From: Marinisporobacter sp.
GTDB taxonomy: Bacteria > Bacillota > Clostridia > Peptostreptococcales > Thermotaleaceae
Assembly (NCBI GenBank): GCA_025210395.1
Contig: JAOARV010000032.1
Location: 62,001-126,000, forward strand
DNA: 64,000 bases
Reading direction: 5' to 3'
Of this stretch, positions 9,428-18,167 are shown one piece after another. Every line of letters starts with the position of its first letter. The first letter of the stretch is position 1. The notes under the pieces are model-generated. The model searched no databases, was not told the origin of the DNA, and saw nothing but the letters and a program-made list of their open reading frames with translations. A program made the translations under genes and the position numbers.

Positions 9428-10607
9428 AAATATTTTCTGCAAATTTTTCACCAAATGCTATACATTGTTTGAAGGTTTCTTCAGAAGGTGTGAATTTTTT
9501 CTCAAGAGGTTCTAGAGGCATTTTAAAACCCATTTGATTGAATAATGTATGAGCCATTTTGATGCCTTCTCCACTCCATCCATAGGAACCGAAAACACCA
9601 GCGATTTTTCCCATATTTGCCATAGGATCTATGATGGATAAAAGGTCCCATATGGGCTTGACCATGGTTTTATTGATGGTAGGTGAACCTAAAAGGATTC
9701 CCTTTGAGGTAGTAATTACCGCATGAAGGAAAGAGAGGTCTTTGTTTTGTGCATCTACAAATATAACTTTTACACCTGAAGATTCTAAGCCTGCTTTTAT
9801 TTTTTCTGCCATTGCTTGTGTATTTCTATAGGCAGAGAGATAAAGGAGTGCCACCTGTCTTTGATTACGGTTTGAAAATTCTTCAGTAGACCATTTAAAA
9901 TAGAGATCAATATTTTTTCGAGGATTTTCTAAAAGTATTGGACCATGGGAGGGAAGAATGGCTTCAATATGAAGATTTTTAATTTTTTCATGATTTTTCA
10001 AATAATGTTGTGCAAAAGGCTTCATAATACAGTTATAATAGTGAGTATAAGCTTCTGGATAATTTTCATCATGCACAGACTTTGGAGCTATTTTATCATA
10101 ATGAGCTCCGTAACAATCACAGCTGAATAAAGCATAATCCTTTTCACAATAGACAAACATAGTATCAGACCAATGGAGAAAAGGAGCTGTAATAAATGTA
10201 AGCTTACGACTTCCAATATCTAAGGTCTCTCCATCTGTAATAACATGTATTTTAAAATATTGATTGACTTGTTCTTTTAAAAAGATACTAGCAGCTTTTG
10301 TACAGAAAACTTCTATATTTGGATTGATTTGTAGTAAGTATTTTAGGCTTCCAGCATGATCAGGTTCTGTATGATTAATGATCACATAGTCTATTTTATT
10401 TATATCTACTAAATCCTTTAGCTTATTTAAAAATTCATCTTTAAAATTTGATTTTACTGTATCGATTAAAACTTTTTTATCATCATTAATGAAATAGGAA
10501 TTATAAGTAGAACCATAAGGCGTTTTCATAATGATATCAAAAACTTCTAAATCAGGATCTAAAACACCTGTCCAATAAATGTTGTTTGTTATTTCAAAGC
10601 CTTTCAT
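9426..10607 (-). CDS. fprA: flavodiiron protein (A-type flavoprotein)
   Basis: This cytosolic enzyme reduces O2 to water and/or NO to N2O and protects anaerobes. The N-terminal metallo-beta-lactamase domain holds the diiron ligands: His 79, Glu 81, Asp 83 (HTEPDH), His 145, Asp 164 (SCDCYG) and His 221 (PSHGP). The C-terminal flavodoxin domain starts near residue 250 with an FMN loop (SAYRNTQAMAEK) and SYGWSGEG near residue 330. At 393 residues it has the standard length without rubredoxin or reductase fusions, so it needs a separate electron donor. The start has an AGGAGGTA site. Confidence 0.95.
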   Translation of the reverse strand: MKGFEITNNIYWTGVLDPDLEVFDIIMKTPYGSTYNSYFINDDKKVLIDTVKSNFKDEFLNKLKDLVDINKIDYVIINHTEPDHAGSLKYLLQINPNIEVFCTKAASIFLKEQVNQYFKIHVITDGETLDIGSRKLTFITAPFLHWSDTMFVYCEKDYALFSCDCYGAHYDKIAPKSVHDENYPEAYTHYYNCIMKPFAQHYLKNHEKIKNLHIEAILPSHGPILLENPRKNIDLYFKWSTEEFSNRNQRQVALLYLSAYRNTQAMAEKIKAGLESSGVKVIFVDAQNKDLSFLHAVITTSKGILLGSPTINKTMVKPIWDLLSIIDPMANMGKIAGVFGSYGWSGEGIKMAHTLFNQMGFKMPLEPLEKKFTPSEETFKQCIAFGEKFAENI

Positions 10608-10832
10608 AGTATACCTCCTTTAGGACCATCTTTATATCTTTAGGATTCCGAATACCTATAAGAATTATGAATAAATTTTTAGGTGTATATACTCTAATAA
10701 GGAGAAGATGTTGATTACTTAGTTAAATACATATAAAATGATATTTAGAATATATACTATGGAGGTAAGCTTAAAAAGTAGAGGGATAAATGGTAAAGTT
10801 AACAGATTTACGTATATGAGGAAGGAGTACCT

Positions 10833-11303
10833 ATGTTAAAAATTCATATTCCTGGAAGAAATCCTGTAGAAATTGAAAACATCGTATTTGATTACAATGG
10901 AACCCTTGCTGTAGATGGTAATATGTCAATGTCTACGAAGGAAATGATTAAAAAAATCAATCAATTTTTAAATGTATATATCGTAACAGCAGATACTTAT
11001 GGAACGGTGAAGGAAGCATGTAAGAACATGGATATTATGGTAAAAACCTTTCCACGTGAAAATGCAGGAACATGTAAAAAGGAGATTATAGCAGAATTAG
11101 GTGGAGAAAAAACTATTTGTATAGGGAATGGGTACAATGATATACTAATGTCCCAAGAAAGTATTATTTCTATTGGGGTCATTGGAACAGAAGGTGTTAG
11201 TGGAAAATTGTTATTAGTATGTGATATTGTGGTAAATCATATAGAAGATGTATTTGGGATGCTTTTAAAGCCAGATAGAATAAAGGCAACTTTGAGAAAT
11301 TGA
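10833..11303 (+). CDS. soluble HAD-family hydrolase (COG4087, P-type-ATPase-like)
   Basis: The 156-residue protein is a stand-alone HAD core similar to the phosphorylation domain of P-type ATPases. Motif I is IVFDYNGTLAVDG (Asp 20 as nucleophile; the +2 acid/base Asp is replaced by Asn, as in P-ATPase-like forms, where it is Lys-Thr). Motif II is VYIVTADTYG and the C-terminal motif CIGNGYNDILM. There is no membrane segment. The substrate is unknown. It starts behind GAGGAAGGAG. Confidence 0.85.
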   Translation: MLKIHIPGRNPVEIENIVFDYNGTLAVDGNMSMSTKEMIKKINQFLNVYIVTADTYGTVKEACKNMDIMVKTFPRENAGTCKKEIIAELGGEKTICIGNGYNDILMSQESIISIGVIGTEGVSGKLLLVCDIVVNHIEDVFGMLLKPDRIKATLRN

Positions 11304-11456
11304 GATGAATAAGAAGTTGAAAATAGGGTAGACTGTCATTAAAAAATAGGAATATAATCTTGTAAAAATGGATTTGTAGCGGATCAATAACTTGTATATG
11401 TAGTAAGAAAATAGTTATAAGAAGAACTTACAAATAAAAGTAAAGGTGGAAAAAAT

Positions 11457-12293
11457 ATGATAAATATTGGTAAATTTCAAGAATTGAAAATTGTAAACAT
11501 AGAACCTATAGGAGCTTACTTAGATGGAGGGACAGAGAATAGAAGCGATAATATTCTTCTTCCAAAGAACCAGCTTCCTGTAGATGCGAAAAAAGGGGAT
11601 CTTCTGGAAGTATTTATTTATAGGGATTCTGAGGACCGCTTAATTGCAACTAGAAAAACACCATTAGCGGAAGTAGGTGAATTGGCTTATCTAAAAGTGA
11701 TTCAAACTACAAAAATTGGAGCTTTTTTAGATTGGGGACTTGAGAAGGATTTATTTTTACCTTTTGGGGAACAGAAATATAAGGTTCAGGAAGGTAGAAA
11801 ATATTTAGTTTTTCTTTATATTGATAAAAGTGGAAGAATTAGTGCTACTACAGATGTTGAAAAGCATTTAAAAGTAGATGGACCATATCAAAAAGGAGAT
11901 CGAGTAAATGGGATTGTTTATTTAATGAAAAGAGATATGGGTGCCTTTGTAGCAGTAGATGGTGAGTACATAGGGTTAATACCTCAGAATGAAATTTTTT
12001 GTGAAATAAGAAATGGGGATGAAATAGATGCAAGAATTACTGAAGTGAGGGAAGATGGAAAACTAAATCTATCTACAAGAAAAATTGCATATAAACAGAT
12101 GAATGTAGATGCAGAGAGGATTTTAGAAGAAATAAAGAAAAATGAAGGATGCCTTCCTCTTAATGATAAAAGTAGTCCTGAACGAATAAAATACCATCTA
12201 AAAATAAGCAAATCTGCCTTTAAACGTGCAGTAGGAAGATTATTAAAGGAAAATAAGATTGAACAAACAGAAGATGGTTTAAAGTTAAAATAA
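11457..12293 (+). CDS. cvfB: CvfB family S1-like RNA-binding protein
   Basis: CvfB/YitL proteins are cytosolic RNA-binding factors that affect virulence genes in Staphylococcus. The 278-residue product has the characteristic tandem S1-like domains (GAYLDGG, then GAFLDWGLEKDLFLPF, then GDRVNGIVYLMKRDMGAFVAVDGEYIGLIP) and a C-terminal winged helix (about 225-278, ISKSAFKRAVGRLLKENKIE). Length and domain order match the family. It is followed by a terminator and appears to be transcribed alone. Confidence 0.93.
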   Translation: MINIGKFQELKIVNIEPIGAYLDGGTENRSDNILLPKNQLPVDAKKGDLLEVFIYRDSEDRLIATRKTPLAEVGELAYLKVIQTTKIGAFLDWGLEKDLFLPFGEQKYKVQEGRKYLVFLYIDKSGRISATTDVEKHLKVDGPYQKGDRVNGIVYLMKRDMGAFVAVDGEYIGLIPQNEIFCEIRNGDEIDARITEVREDGKLNLSTRKIAYKQMNVDAERILEEIKKNEGCLPLNDKSSPERIKYHLKISKSAFKRAVGRLLKENKIEQTEDGLKLK

Positions 12294-12301
12294 AAGTTTG
12301 C

Positions 12302-12334
12302 AAAGCCAATCATGAAATAGGATTGGCTTTTGTT
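12302..12334. terminator. terminator between convergent cvfB and kinase genes
   Basis: AAAGCCAATC and GATTGGCTTT form a 10-bp stem with a 9-base loop, followed by TGTTAT. The A run on the other arm lets it work on the minus strand too. Confidence 0.8.
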
Positions 12335-12354
12335 ATAAAAAAATTCAAATGAGA

Positions 12355-14115
12355 TTAAAGATAAAGGGGTAAGGAAAAGGAAAAAGTGCTACCTTGATCT
12401 TGATTATTTGTTGCCCAGATACGCCCACCGTGATAAACTACAATTTCTTTAGCAATACTTAATCCTAAACCACGCCCCCTTGAAAGTTGAGATTGATTTC
12501 CCTTATAAAAGCGATCAAAGAGAAAGGGAAGATCTTCTGATAAAATGCCTGAACCATTATCTTGAATATTGATGATGACTTCATGGCTAGGAATAGGATT
12601 GTAAGAATGGTCTTTCTCCATTAAATCATGGTTATTAGGATAAGGGACAATCCTATAATAAAGGATAATCGTCCCACCTGTTGGAGTATGCTTGATAGCA
12701 TTAAATATTAAATTAGAGAATACTTGTTCAATCCGATCTGTATCAATGGTGACGGTAATGCCCTTATCTTGTTGTGAAGGAAGCTGTAGTTCGAAGTTAA
12801 GTCCTGCATTTTTTACATCTAATTCGTATTTATGATAAATTTGATGGATAAAGGGACCAATAGGAATTTCATATAATTGAAAATCTATCTCCTTAGATTC
12901 TAATTGGGTTAGCTGAAATAAATCATTGATCAAGCGACTAAGGCCTAATACTCTATTATGAATGAGCTTTAGATATTTTTTGAAATTATTTGAATTTGTA
13001 ATGACACCATCTAATATGGCTTCTATATATCCTTGAATTAAAGTAATTGGGGTCCTTAATTCATGAGATATATTGCTAATCAGTTCATAGCGTGATTTTT
13101 CCATTCTAAAAAGATCTTCTTCTACTTTTTTACGGACTGTAATATCTCGCAAAATTCCTTCTACAGCATGGATGTTTCCTTTTTTATCTTGAATGATTGT
13201 ATGATGTAGCTCCCCCCATATAAGAGATCCATTTTTATGAAATAAGCGTATGATGATAGGAACATGTGAGGAATTTGATGAAGGATGGAAGGTTTTTTGA
13301 AGATCATGTAGGTCATCTGGATGGACTTGATTGAAAAATATTTTAGGATCTTTATATACATCTTCTGGCGTATAATCTATTATGGATGTAATTGCTGGAC
13401 TGACATATTCAAATTTTGAAATAGGCTTAGGATGATATAGATAAATAAAATCTTTAGCATTTTCAGCTAAAAGCCGAAAACGTCTTTCACGTTTTATTAA
13501 ATCTATTTTAGTTTTTTCAAAATAAATGAGCAAGATGAGGAGACTAAGGATATTGACGAGTATAGCACCACTTAAATAGTTCCAAGGGGCTAGCCAAAAG
13601 TTTGGATGAATAAAAGGATAATAACCTTTATAAATACCCCAGAGAATGAACATAAAGCATGTAATATATTTTTCAAAAGATTTTATTTCAAAGGAATAGA
13701 GAATAAATAATAATCCATTGCATACAGAGATGAAGCATAAAAAAATTGCAGAAGATATAATTATGGGTAAAAATAATGCTTTTGAAAAAGGCGCAAATAT
13801 AATACATAAACTATTTACAATAAAAAAATAGATCCAAAATTTTGGAATGGACTTTTTGAAAAATAAGTAAGTTCCTAAAAGAAAAAGGAAACTAATAAAT
13901 AGATAGACACCCTGCTTTGCAATAATAAAAATAGAAGTATCTAGTCCATCAAACTTCAAAAAATCAAAAACGAAGCTTAAGGAATAAAACATCCAGCCAA
14001 AGCCCCAAAAACCCATGTAGCATTCATGGTTTTGTAAAAAAATATAAAAATATACTAGACCAAAAACAAAGGTGACACTGCTCATTGCAATGATAGAGTG
14101 AGTAATTAAAAGCAT
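12355..14115 (-). CDS. membrane-bound sensor histidine kinase with PAS domain
   Basis: The 586-residue kinase has about seven hydrophobic segments in residues 1-205, a PAS/PAC module (about 215-335), a HisKA dimerisation domain with the phospho-acceptor in ISHELRTPI (His near residue 350), and a HATPase domain with N box NLIFNAIKHT, G1 DNGSGI and G2 GRGLGLSIAKE. It has no response regulator next to it. The nearest is the OmpR-type gene at 18168-18923 on the same strand, upstream in the direction of transcription, with the phosphonate block between. They could be a split pair. Confidence 0.93.
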   Translation of the reverse strand: MLLITHSIIAMSSVTFVFGLVYFYIFLQNHECYMGFWGFGWMFYSLSFVFDFLKFDGLDTSIFIIAKQGVYLFISFLFLLGTYLFFKKSIPKFWIYFFIVNSLCIIFAPFSKALFLPIIISSAIFLCFISVCNGLLFILYSFEIKSFEKYITCFMFILWGIYKGYYPFIHPNFWLAPWNYLSGAILVNILSLLILLIYFEKTKIDLIKRERRFRLLAENAKDFIYLYHPKPISKFEYVSPAITSIIDYTPEDVYKDPKIFFNQVHPDDLHDLQKTFHPSSNSSHVPIIIRLFHKNGSLIWGELHHTIIQDKKGNIHAVEGILRDITVRKKVEEDLFRMEKSRYELISNISHELRTPITLIQGYIEAILDGVITNSNNFKKYLKLIHNRVLGLSRLINDLFQLTQLESKEIDFQLYEIPIGPFIHQIYHKYELDVKNAGLNFELQLPSQQDKGITVTIDTDRIEQVFSNLIFNAIKHTPTGGTIILYYRIVPYPNNHDLMEKDHSYNPIPSHEVIINIQDNGSGILSEDLPFLFDRFYKGNQSQLSRGRGLGLSIAKEIVVYHGGRIWATNNQDQGSTFSFSLPLYL

Positions 14116-14392
14116 AAGATCCCTCCAGAATAGTTGACGAATTTAAAGACTACTCTATAGGAGATAAAGTAGTGGTTTAATAAAAGATTCCATGAAAAAT
14201 ACAAATTTCCTTTATTTTACATATATTTTAACGACGAAAAATAAAAGGAAAAGTATTTTTATATGGAGACTATACTCCTAAACAGGTAAAAGTATAATTT
14301 TACCAAATAGGGAAATGTGAATGAAATTGGTAAAGTGATTTAGGCAAGAGGTTTAAAATTTAAAAAATTATTTATATTCGTTAGAAGAATGA

Positions 14393-14423
14393 CCAACTCA
14401 AATAGAGGGTTGGCTTTTTTTTT
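14393..14423 (+). terminator. rho-independent terminator without an obvious upstream gene
   Basis: CCAAC and GTTGG, extended by TC/GA pairs, form a hairpin followed by nine Ts on the plus strand. No plus-strand gene ends nearby, so the transcript it ends is unexplained. Confidence 0.65.
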
Positions 14424-14495
14424 ACGCATTCAATTCTGAATATTTAAAACTTTAGAAAAACTTTAACTAGTTTTGAAAAAATCTTTAAACGAGCT

Positions 14496-14504
14496 TGTTA
14501 TACT
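14496..14504 (+). promoter_or_regulatory. extended -10 promoter of the phosphonatase-like gene
   Basis: TGTTATACT is an extended -10 about 85 bases before the start at 14589. A TTGAAA lies 20 bases upstream of the hexamer, too far to be an ideal -35. Confidence 0.5.
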
Positions 14505-14588
14505 TATTTTAAAGAAAAGCAATTTAAAAAAAGTAATTATTTTATTTAATGAGCAGTATATTAAAAAAATTTAAAAGGGGGATTTTTA

Positions 14589-15419
14589 ATGTATAACAGA
14601 ACGTACACAGGAAAGATTCAATTAGCAGTATTAGATACTGCTGGAACATTTTGTGATGGTCCACAGGATTTAAGAAATCGTTGGTCAGAGGATGATTTAA
14701 GAGGATGCAAAGCACCCGTAGTACCTTTTTATGAAGCTTTTGAAAAATTTGGTATAACTCTAAGCTGGGAATCTATTAGAAAGCCTATGGGTCATTATAA
14801 ACCAACACATTTAAGAATGCTTCTTGCATTGCCAGAATGCCAAGAACAGTGGATGGGCAAATATGGACGTAAGCCTAATGAAGAAGATTTTGAGAAGATT
14901 TTAGCAGAATTTAGACCATTAATGACTAAATATATTGTAGATCCTGATTTAGCTAAGCCTATTAAAGGAGCTGTAGAATGTATCAGAAAATTAAAGGAAG
15001 CGGAAATTAAAGTAGGCTGTGATACAGGATATTATGCAAGTGATTCTGCAGCATTAAATAAAAAACTTGCTGATGAATATGATATGCATTTTGATGTAAC
15101 AACTAATTCAGAAATCGTTCAAGGTCGACCTAGTCCATTTATGGTATTTGATTGTATGGCTAAAGCCAATGTACATAATGTGAATGCAGTAGTAAAAATT
15201 GATGATACTGCTGGAGGAATGAAATGCGGAAATAATGCAGGCTGTTGGACAATAGGACTTTATGCAACAGGAAGCAATAATTATGATATGTTAGCTGCTG
15301 CAAAACCAGACTTTCTAGTTCCTTCAGTAGAATATGTTCCTGATATTATTTTCGGTGAAATTGAACCAAGATTAAGAAGAGGGATCAGACCTGGTCAAGG
15401 GATTATAGAAACCATTTAA
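14589..15419 (+). CDS. phosphonoacetaldehyde hydrolase-like HAD enzyme
   Basis: Phosphonatase (PhnX) cleaves phosphonoacetaldehyde to acetaldehyde and phosphate through a Schiff-base lysine. Here the nucleophile is Asp 16 in LDTAGT (LDWAGT in PhnX). RKPMGHYK matches the RKPMGLLK cap motif, so Lys 71 aligns with the Schiff-base Lys 53 of the Bacillus cereus enzyme. GRPSPFMVF and KIDDTAGGMKCGNNAGCWTIG match the downstream motifs. It has about 14 extra residues between nucleophile and cap and a longer C-terminus, so it is a divergent form. With phnW nearby, a role in 2-aminoethylphosphonate breakdown is likely. Other phosphonate substrates are possible. Confidence 0.8.
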   Translation: MYNRTYTGKIQLAVLDTAGTFCDGPQDLRNRWSEDDLRGCKAPVVPFYEAFEKFGITLSWESIRKPMGHYKPTHLRMLLALPECQEQWMGKYGRKPNEEDFEKILAEFRPLMTKYIVDPDLAKPIKGAVECIRKLKEAEIKVGCDTGYYASDSAALNKKLADEYDMHFDVTTNSEIVQGRPSPFMVFDCMAKANVHNVNAVVKIDDTAGGMKCGNNAGCWTIGLYATGSNNYDMLAAAKPDFLVPSVEYVPDIIFGEIEPRLRRGIRPGQGIIETI

Positions 15420-15447
15420 GAACCGGATAGCTATATATTGGAGGAAA

Positions 15448-15505
15448 TCTTTAAGGCGTTGGAAGAATCCATCATAAATGAATGTTTAGATTGAGAAATC
15501 TATAA
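15448..15505 (+). repeat. dispersed leader motif, copy 1
   Basis: This stretch shares TCTTTAA, GTTGGAAGAAT and a TAGATT-GAGA-AATCTA hairpin (GNRA-type loop) with 43075-43114, and the hairpin and flanks with 50064-50084. In this copy about 15 extra bases separate the two halves. It sits upstream of an MFS transporter gene, with a terminator between. Confidence 0.55.
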
Positions 15506-15543
15506 AAATTTATAATAATGGTCTTTATAAAATATGTAAGTAG

Positions 15544-15609
15544 ACTCCAGTATATGTTGTAGGAATAACCTAGAGATAGGATTATGAGACATATTACTGG
15601 AGTTTTTTA
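15544..15609 (+). terminator. long structured terminator before the MFS gene
   Basis: ACTCCAGTA and TACTGGAGT close a 60-base structure that contains TATGT/ACATA and an inner CCTA-GAGA-TAGG hairpin, and TTTTTT follows. It separates the phosphonatase-like gene from the carrier gene. Because the dispersed leader motif lies just upstream, it could be an attenuator instead of a plain end. Confidence 0.7.
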
Positions 15610-15641
15610 GCTATTTTACCCATAAACGAAAGGGGGATTTT

Positions 15642-16952
15642 ATGTCGAAGGGATTTTTAGGATATACAGAGCAAGAAGCAAAGAAATTTAAAAAATATGC
15701 TTGGATGGCTCTTCTCGGCTTTTCTATTTTATATGCATTTTTATATAATGGCAGATTAAACATGGGATTAGCCTTACCTATGATGATGGAGGAAATGGGA
15801 TGGACCAAAACACAGGCAGGATTGCTTTCCTCTGTATTGTTTTGGACTTATGGATTAGGACATTTGGTGAATGGTCGTTTAGGGGAAATCTTTGGACCTA
15901 AAAAGATTATTTTAGTAGGATTATTATTATCCGCTGGTGCAAATTTAATCATTAGTTTCCAATCTTCTCTTGGACTGATTGCCTTTTTATGGGCACTTAA
16001 TGGATATTTTCAATCTATGCTTTGGTCTCCAGGAATTAGTTTGATTACTAAGTGGTGGCCAAGTCATAAAAGGGGATTTGCTACTGGATTTGCTAATGGA
16101 TTTTCGGGAGTTGCACAAATTATTGTTTGGTTTAGTGTGTTAGCTTCTATTTCTGTTTTTTCTGATTTAGGATGGAGAGCCGCTTTTAGGATACCTCTGA
16201 TTAGTATGGTCGCTATGGGAGCTGTATACTGGGTGATGGTTAAGGCAAAGCCTAGTGATGTAGGACTTAAAGATTATGAAGAGGAAGATGAGGGAACGAA
16301 AGAACAAGAAGCAGAGCTACAAAAAATAGTACAGGAGAAGGGAAAATTATATCCATATATTCATTTGTTTAGCCAATGGCGATTTATCATTTGGTGTTTT
16401 ATTATTGCCATATCTAATATTTCAAGATATGGGCTACTTACATGGATTCCAACTTATTATGTACAAGAATTAAATATGAATGTGAAATCAGGAATTTTTA
16501 GCTCTGTTGTATTACCTGTAGGAATGGCTCTAGGAACCTTTATTGTTCCTTGGGCATCAGATAAATTTGGTAAAAATGGACGTTTGCCAGCAGTAGTTAT
16601 TTGTGCAATTGTTTCAGCCGTATCTGTATTTATATTCCCAAGTCTAAAAACTTTAGGAACTGCATCAATAGGGTTATTTATTGCAGGGTTCTTTGTTTAT
16701 GCCATAAATGGTGTAGTTTGGGCTTATTCTACAGATGTAGGAGGGCGTGTATTTGCAGGGACAGCAGCAGGGGTATTAGACTGGGCAGCTTATATGGGAG
16801 CAGCACTACAAGCTATTATCTTTGGTAGGGTATTAGATAAAACGGGGAATTGGAATATTGTATTTACTTCTATTTCAGTGATTTGTGTTTTAATGATGGT
16901 TTTGGCATTGATTGCTAATATTAAGCCTAAAAATAAAAAATCAAACAATTAA
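15642..16952 (+). CDS. MFS transporter, organophosphate:phosphate antiporter type
   Basis: The 436-residue protein has 12 predicted membrane helices and the MFS signature between helices 2 and 3 (GHLVNGRLGEIFGPKK). Its layout, a charged loop near residues 205-235 and the GWTKTQAGLLSS and WWPSHKRGFATGF segments place it in the OPA (GlpT/UhpT-like) group, which moves small phosphorylated compounds. Position between a phosphonatase-like gene and phnW makes 2-aminoethylphosphonate or a related phosphonate the likely substrate (inference). Start: AGGGGGAT eight bases upstream. PhnW follows after 15 bases. Confidence 0.88.
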   Translation: MSKGFLGYTEQEAKKFKKYAWMALLGFSILYAFLYNGRLNMGLALPMMMEEMGWTKTQAGLLSSVLFWTYGLGHLVNGRLGEIFGPKKIILVGLLLSAGANLIISFQSSLGLIAFLWALNGYFQSMLWSPGISLITKWWPSHKRGFATGFANGFSGVAQIIVWFSVLASISVFSDLGWRAAFRIPLISMVAMGAVYWVMVKAKPSDVGLKDYEEEDEGTKEQEAELQKIVQEKGKLYPYIHLFSQWRFIIWCFIIAISNISRYGLLTWIPTYYVQELNMNVKSGIFSSVVLPVGMALGTFIVPWASDKFGKNGRLPAVVICAIVSAVSVFIFPSLKTLGTASIGLFIAGFFVYAINGVVWAYSTDVGGRVFAGTAAGVLDWAAYMGAALQAIIFGRVLDKTGNWNIVFTSISVICVLMMVLALIANIKPKNKKSNN

Positions 16953-16967
16953 AAGGGAGATGTTTGT

Positions 16968-18095
16968 ATGTATAAGGTAAAAAGAAATGTATTGTTAAAT
17001 CCAGGACCTGCAACTACAACAGATACAGTGAAGTTTGCTCAAATAGTACCAGATATTTGTCCAAGAGAAAAAGAATTTGGGGATCTTATGTTAAATATGA
17101 GAGATGAATTAGTAAAAATCGTTCATGGAGATCTTAAAAAATATACATCTGTATTATTCTGTGGTTCAGGTACAATTAATATTGATGCTTGTGTGAATTC
17201 TTTGTTACCACCTAATAAAAAAATGTTAGTACTGAATAATGGTTCTTATAGTGCAAGAGCTGCTGAAGTATGTGAATATTATCATTTGCCTCATATTAAT
17301 CTTAAGTTCCCTATCGATCAATTATTAGATTTAGAAAAAATGAAAAAAGCATTAGAGGAAGATAAAGATATTGCAGTGGTTTATGCATGTCATCATGAAA
17401 CAGGTACAGGGCTATTAAATCCTATAAGAGAAATAGGAAAGCTTGCACATGAGTATGGATGTACTTTTATTGTAGATACTACATCTACTTATGCTATGAT
17501 TCCAATTGATATTGAAAAGGATAATGTGGACTTTTTAATGGCATCAGCTCAAAAAGGATTAATGTCTATGACTGGACTTTCTTATGTAGTTGGAAATAGA
17601 GCAATATTAGAAAAATCTAAGGATTATCCTACCCGTTCTTATTATACAAATCTTTATATGCAATATAAATTCTTTGAGAAGAAAGGGCAAATGCATTTTA
17701 CACCACCCGTACAAACAGTTTATGCAACACAGCAAGCCATTAAAGAGTATTGGGAAGAGGGAGAAGAAGCAAAATGGACGCGTCATAGTAGTGTTTGGGA
17801 GGCTTTACATAAGGGATTAGAAAAATTAGGATTTAAGGATTTGATTCAACGAGATCTACAATCAAAGCTTGTGATTTCTGTAAAATATCCCAATGATCCT
17901 AAATGGAGCTTTGATCAAATACATGATTATTTATTTGAAAGAGGGTTTACTATTTACCCTGGAAAGGTTACAGACACAGAAACCTTTAGATTATGTAGCT
18001 TAGGTGCTATTAATGTATCTGATATTGAAGATTTCTTTGTGGTACTTGAAGAAGGACTTAGGGAAATGGGTGTAAAAGTGCCTATTCAATACTAA
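16968..18095 (+). CDS. phnW: 2-aminoethylphosphonate-pyruvate aminotransferase
   Basis: PhnW transfers the amino group of 2-aminoethylphosphonate to pyruvate, giving phosphonoacetaldehyde and alanine. The 375-residue class V aminotransferase has the family's LLNPGPATTTDTVK start, CGSGTINIDACVNSLL near residue 65, the PLP-binding Asp 170 (FIVDTTS) and the Schiff-base Lys 196 (ASAQKGL). Length matches the family. It lies 15 bases behind the MFS gene behind AAAGGGAG, forming a carrier-transaminase operon that feeds the HAD enzyme upstream. Confidence 0.92.
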   Translation: MYKVKRNVLLNPGPATTTDTVKFAQIVPDICPREKEFGDLMLNMRDELVKIVHGDLKKYTSVLFCGSGTINIDACVNSLLPPNKKMLVLNNGSYSARAAEVCEYYHLPHINLKFPIDQLLDLEKMKKALEEDKDIAVVYACHHETGTGLLNPIREIGKLAHEYGCTFIVDTTSTYAMIPIDIEKDNVDFLMASAQKGLMSMTGLSYVVGNRAILEKSKDYPTRSYYTNLYMQYKFFEKKGQMHFTPPVQTVYATQQAIKEYWEEGEEAKWTRHSSVWEALHKGLEKLGFKDLIQRDLQSKLVISVKYPNDPKWSFDQIHDYLFERGFTIYPGKVTDTETFRLCSLGAINVSDIEDFFVVLEEGLREMGVKVPIQY

Positions 18096-18136
18096 AAAGA
18101 TCATAAATTTAAATGGAATAGATAAAAAAATATAAT

Positions 18137-18160
18137 AGCAGGAGAGTTAACTCTCCTGCT
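18137..18160. terminator. terminator between convergent phnW and response regulator
   Basis: AGCAGGAGAG and CTCTCCTGCT form a perfect 10-bp stem with a TTAA loop. The T-rich side lies on the minus strand, so it mainly ends the response regulator gene. Confidence 0.8.
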
Positions 18161-18167
18161 GTTAGCA

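Larger units (their letters stand above)
14116..14588. other. intergenic region upstream of phosphonate block
   Basis: About 470 AT-rich bases lie between the divergent kinase and the phosphonatase-like gene. They hold one terminator-like hairpin (14393-14423) and one extended -10 (14496-14504), annotated separately. No frame with a ribosome site was found, so the hairpin has no upstream gene that explains it and could end an untranslated RNA. Confidence 0.5.

Noticed and set aside
15544-15609. Purine or other known riboswitch before the MFS gene
   Set aside because: The structure has a closing stem and an inner hairpin but none of the conserved loop sequences of known classes; it is annotated as a terminator.
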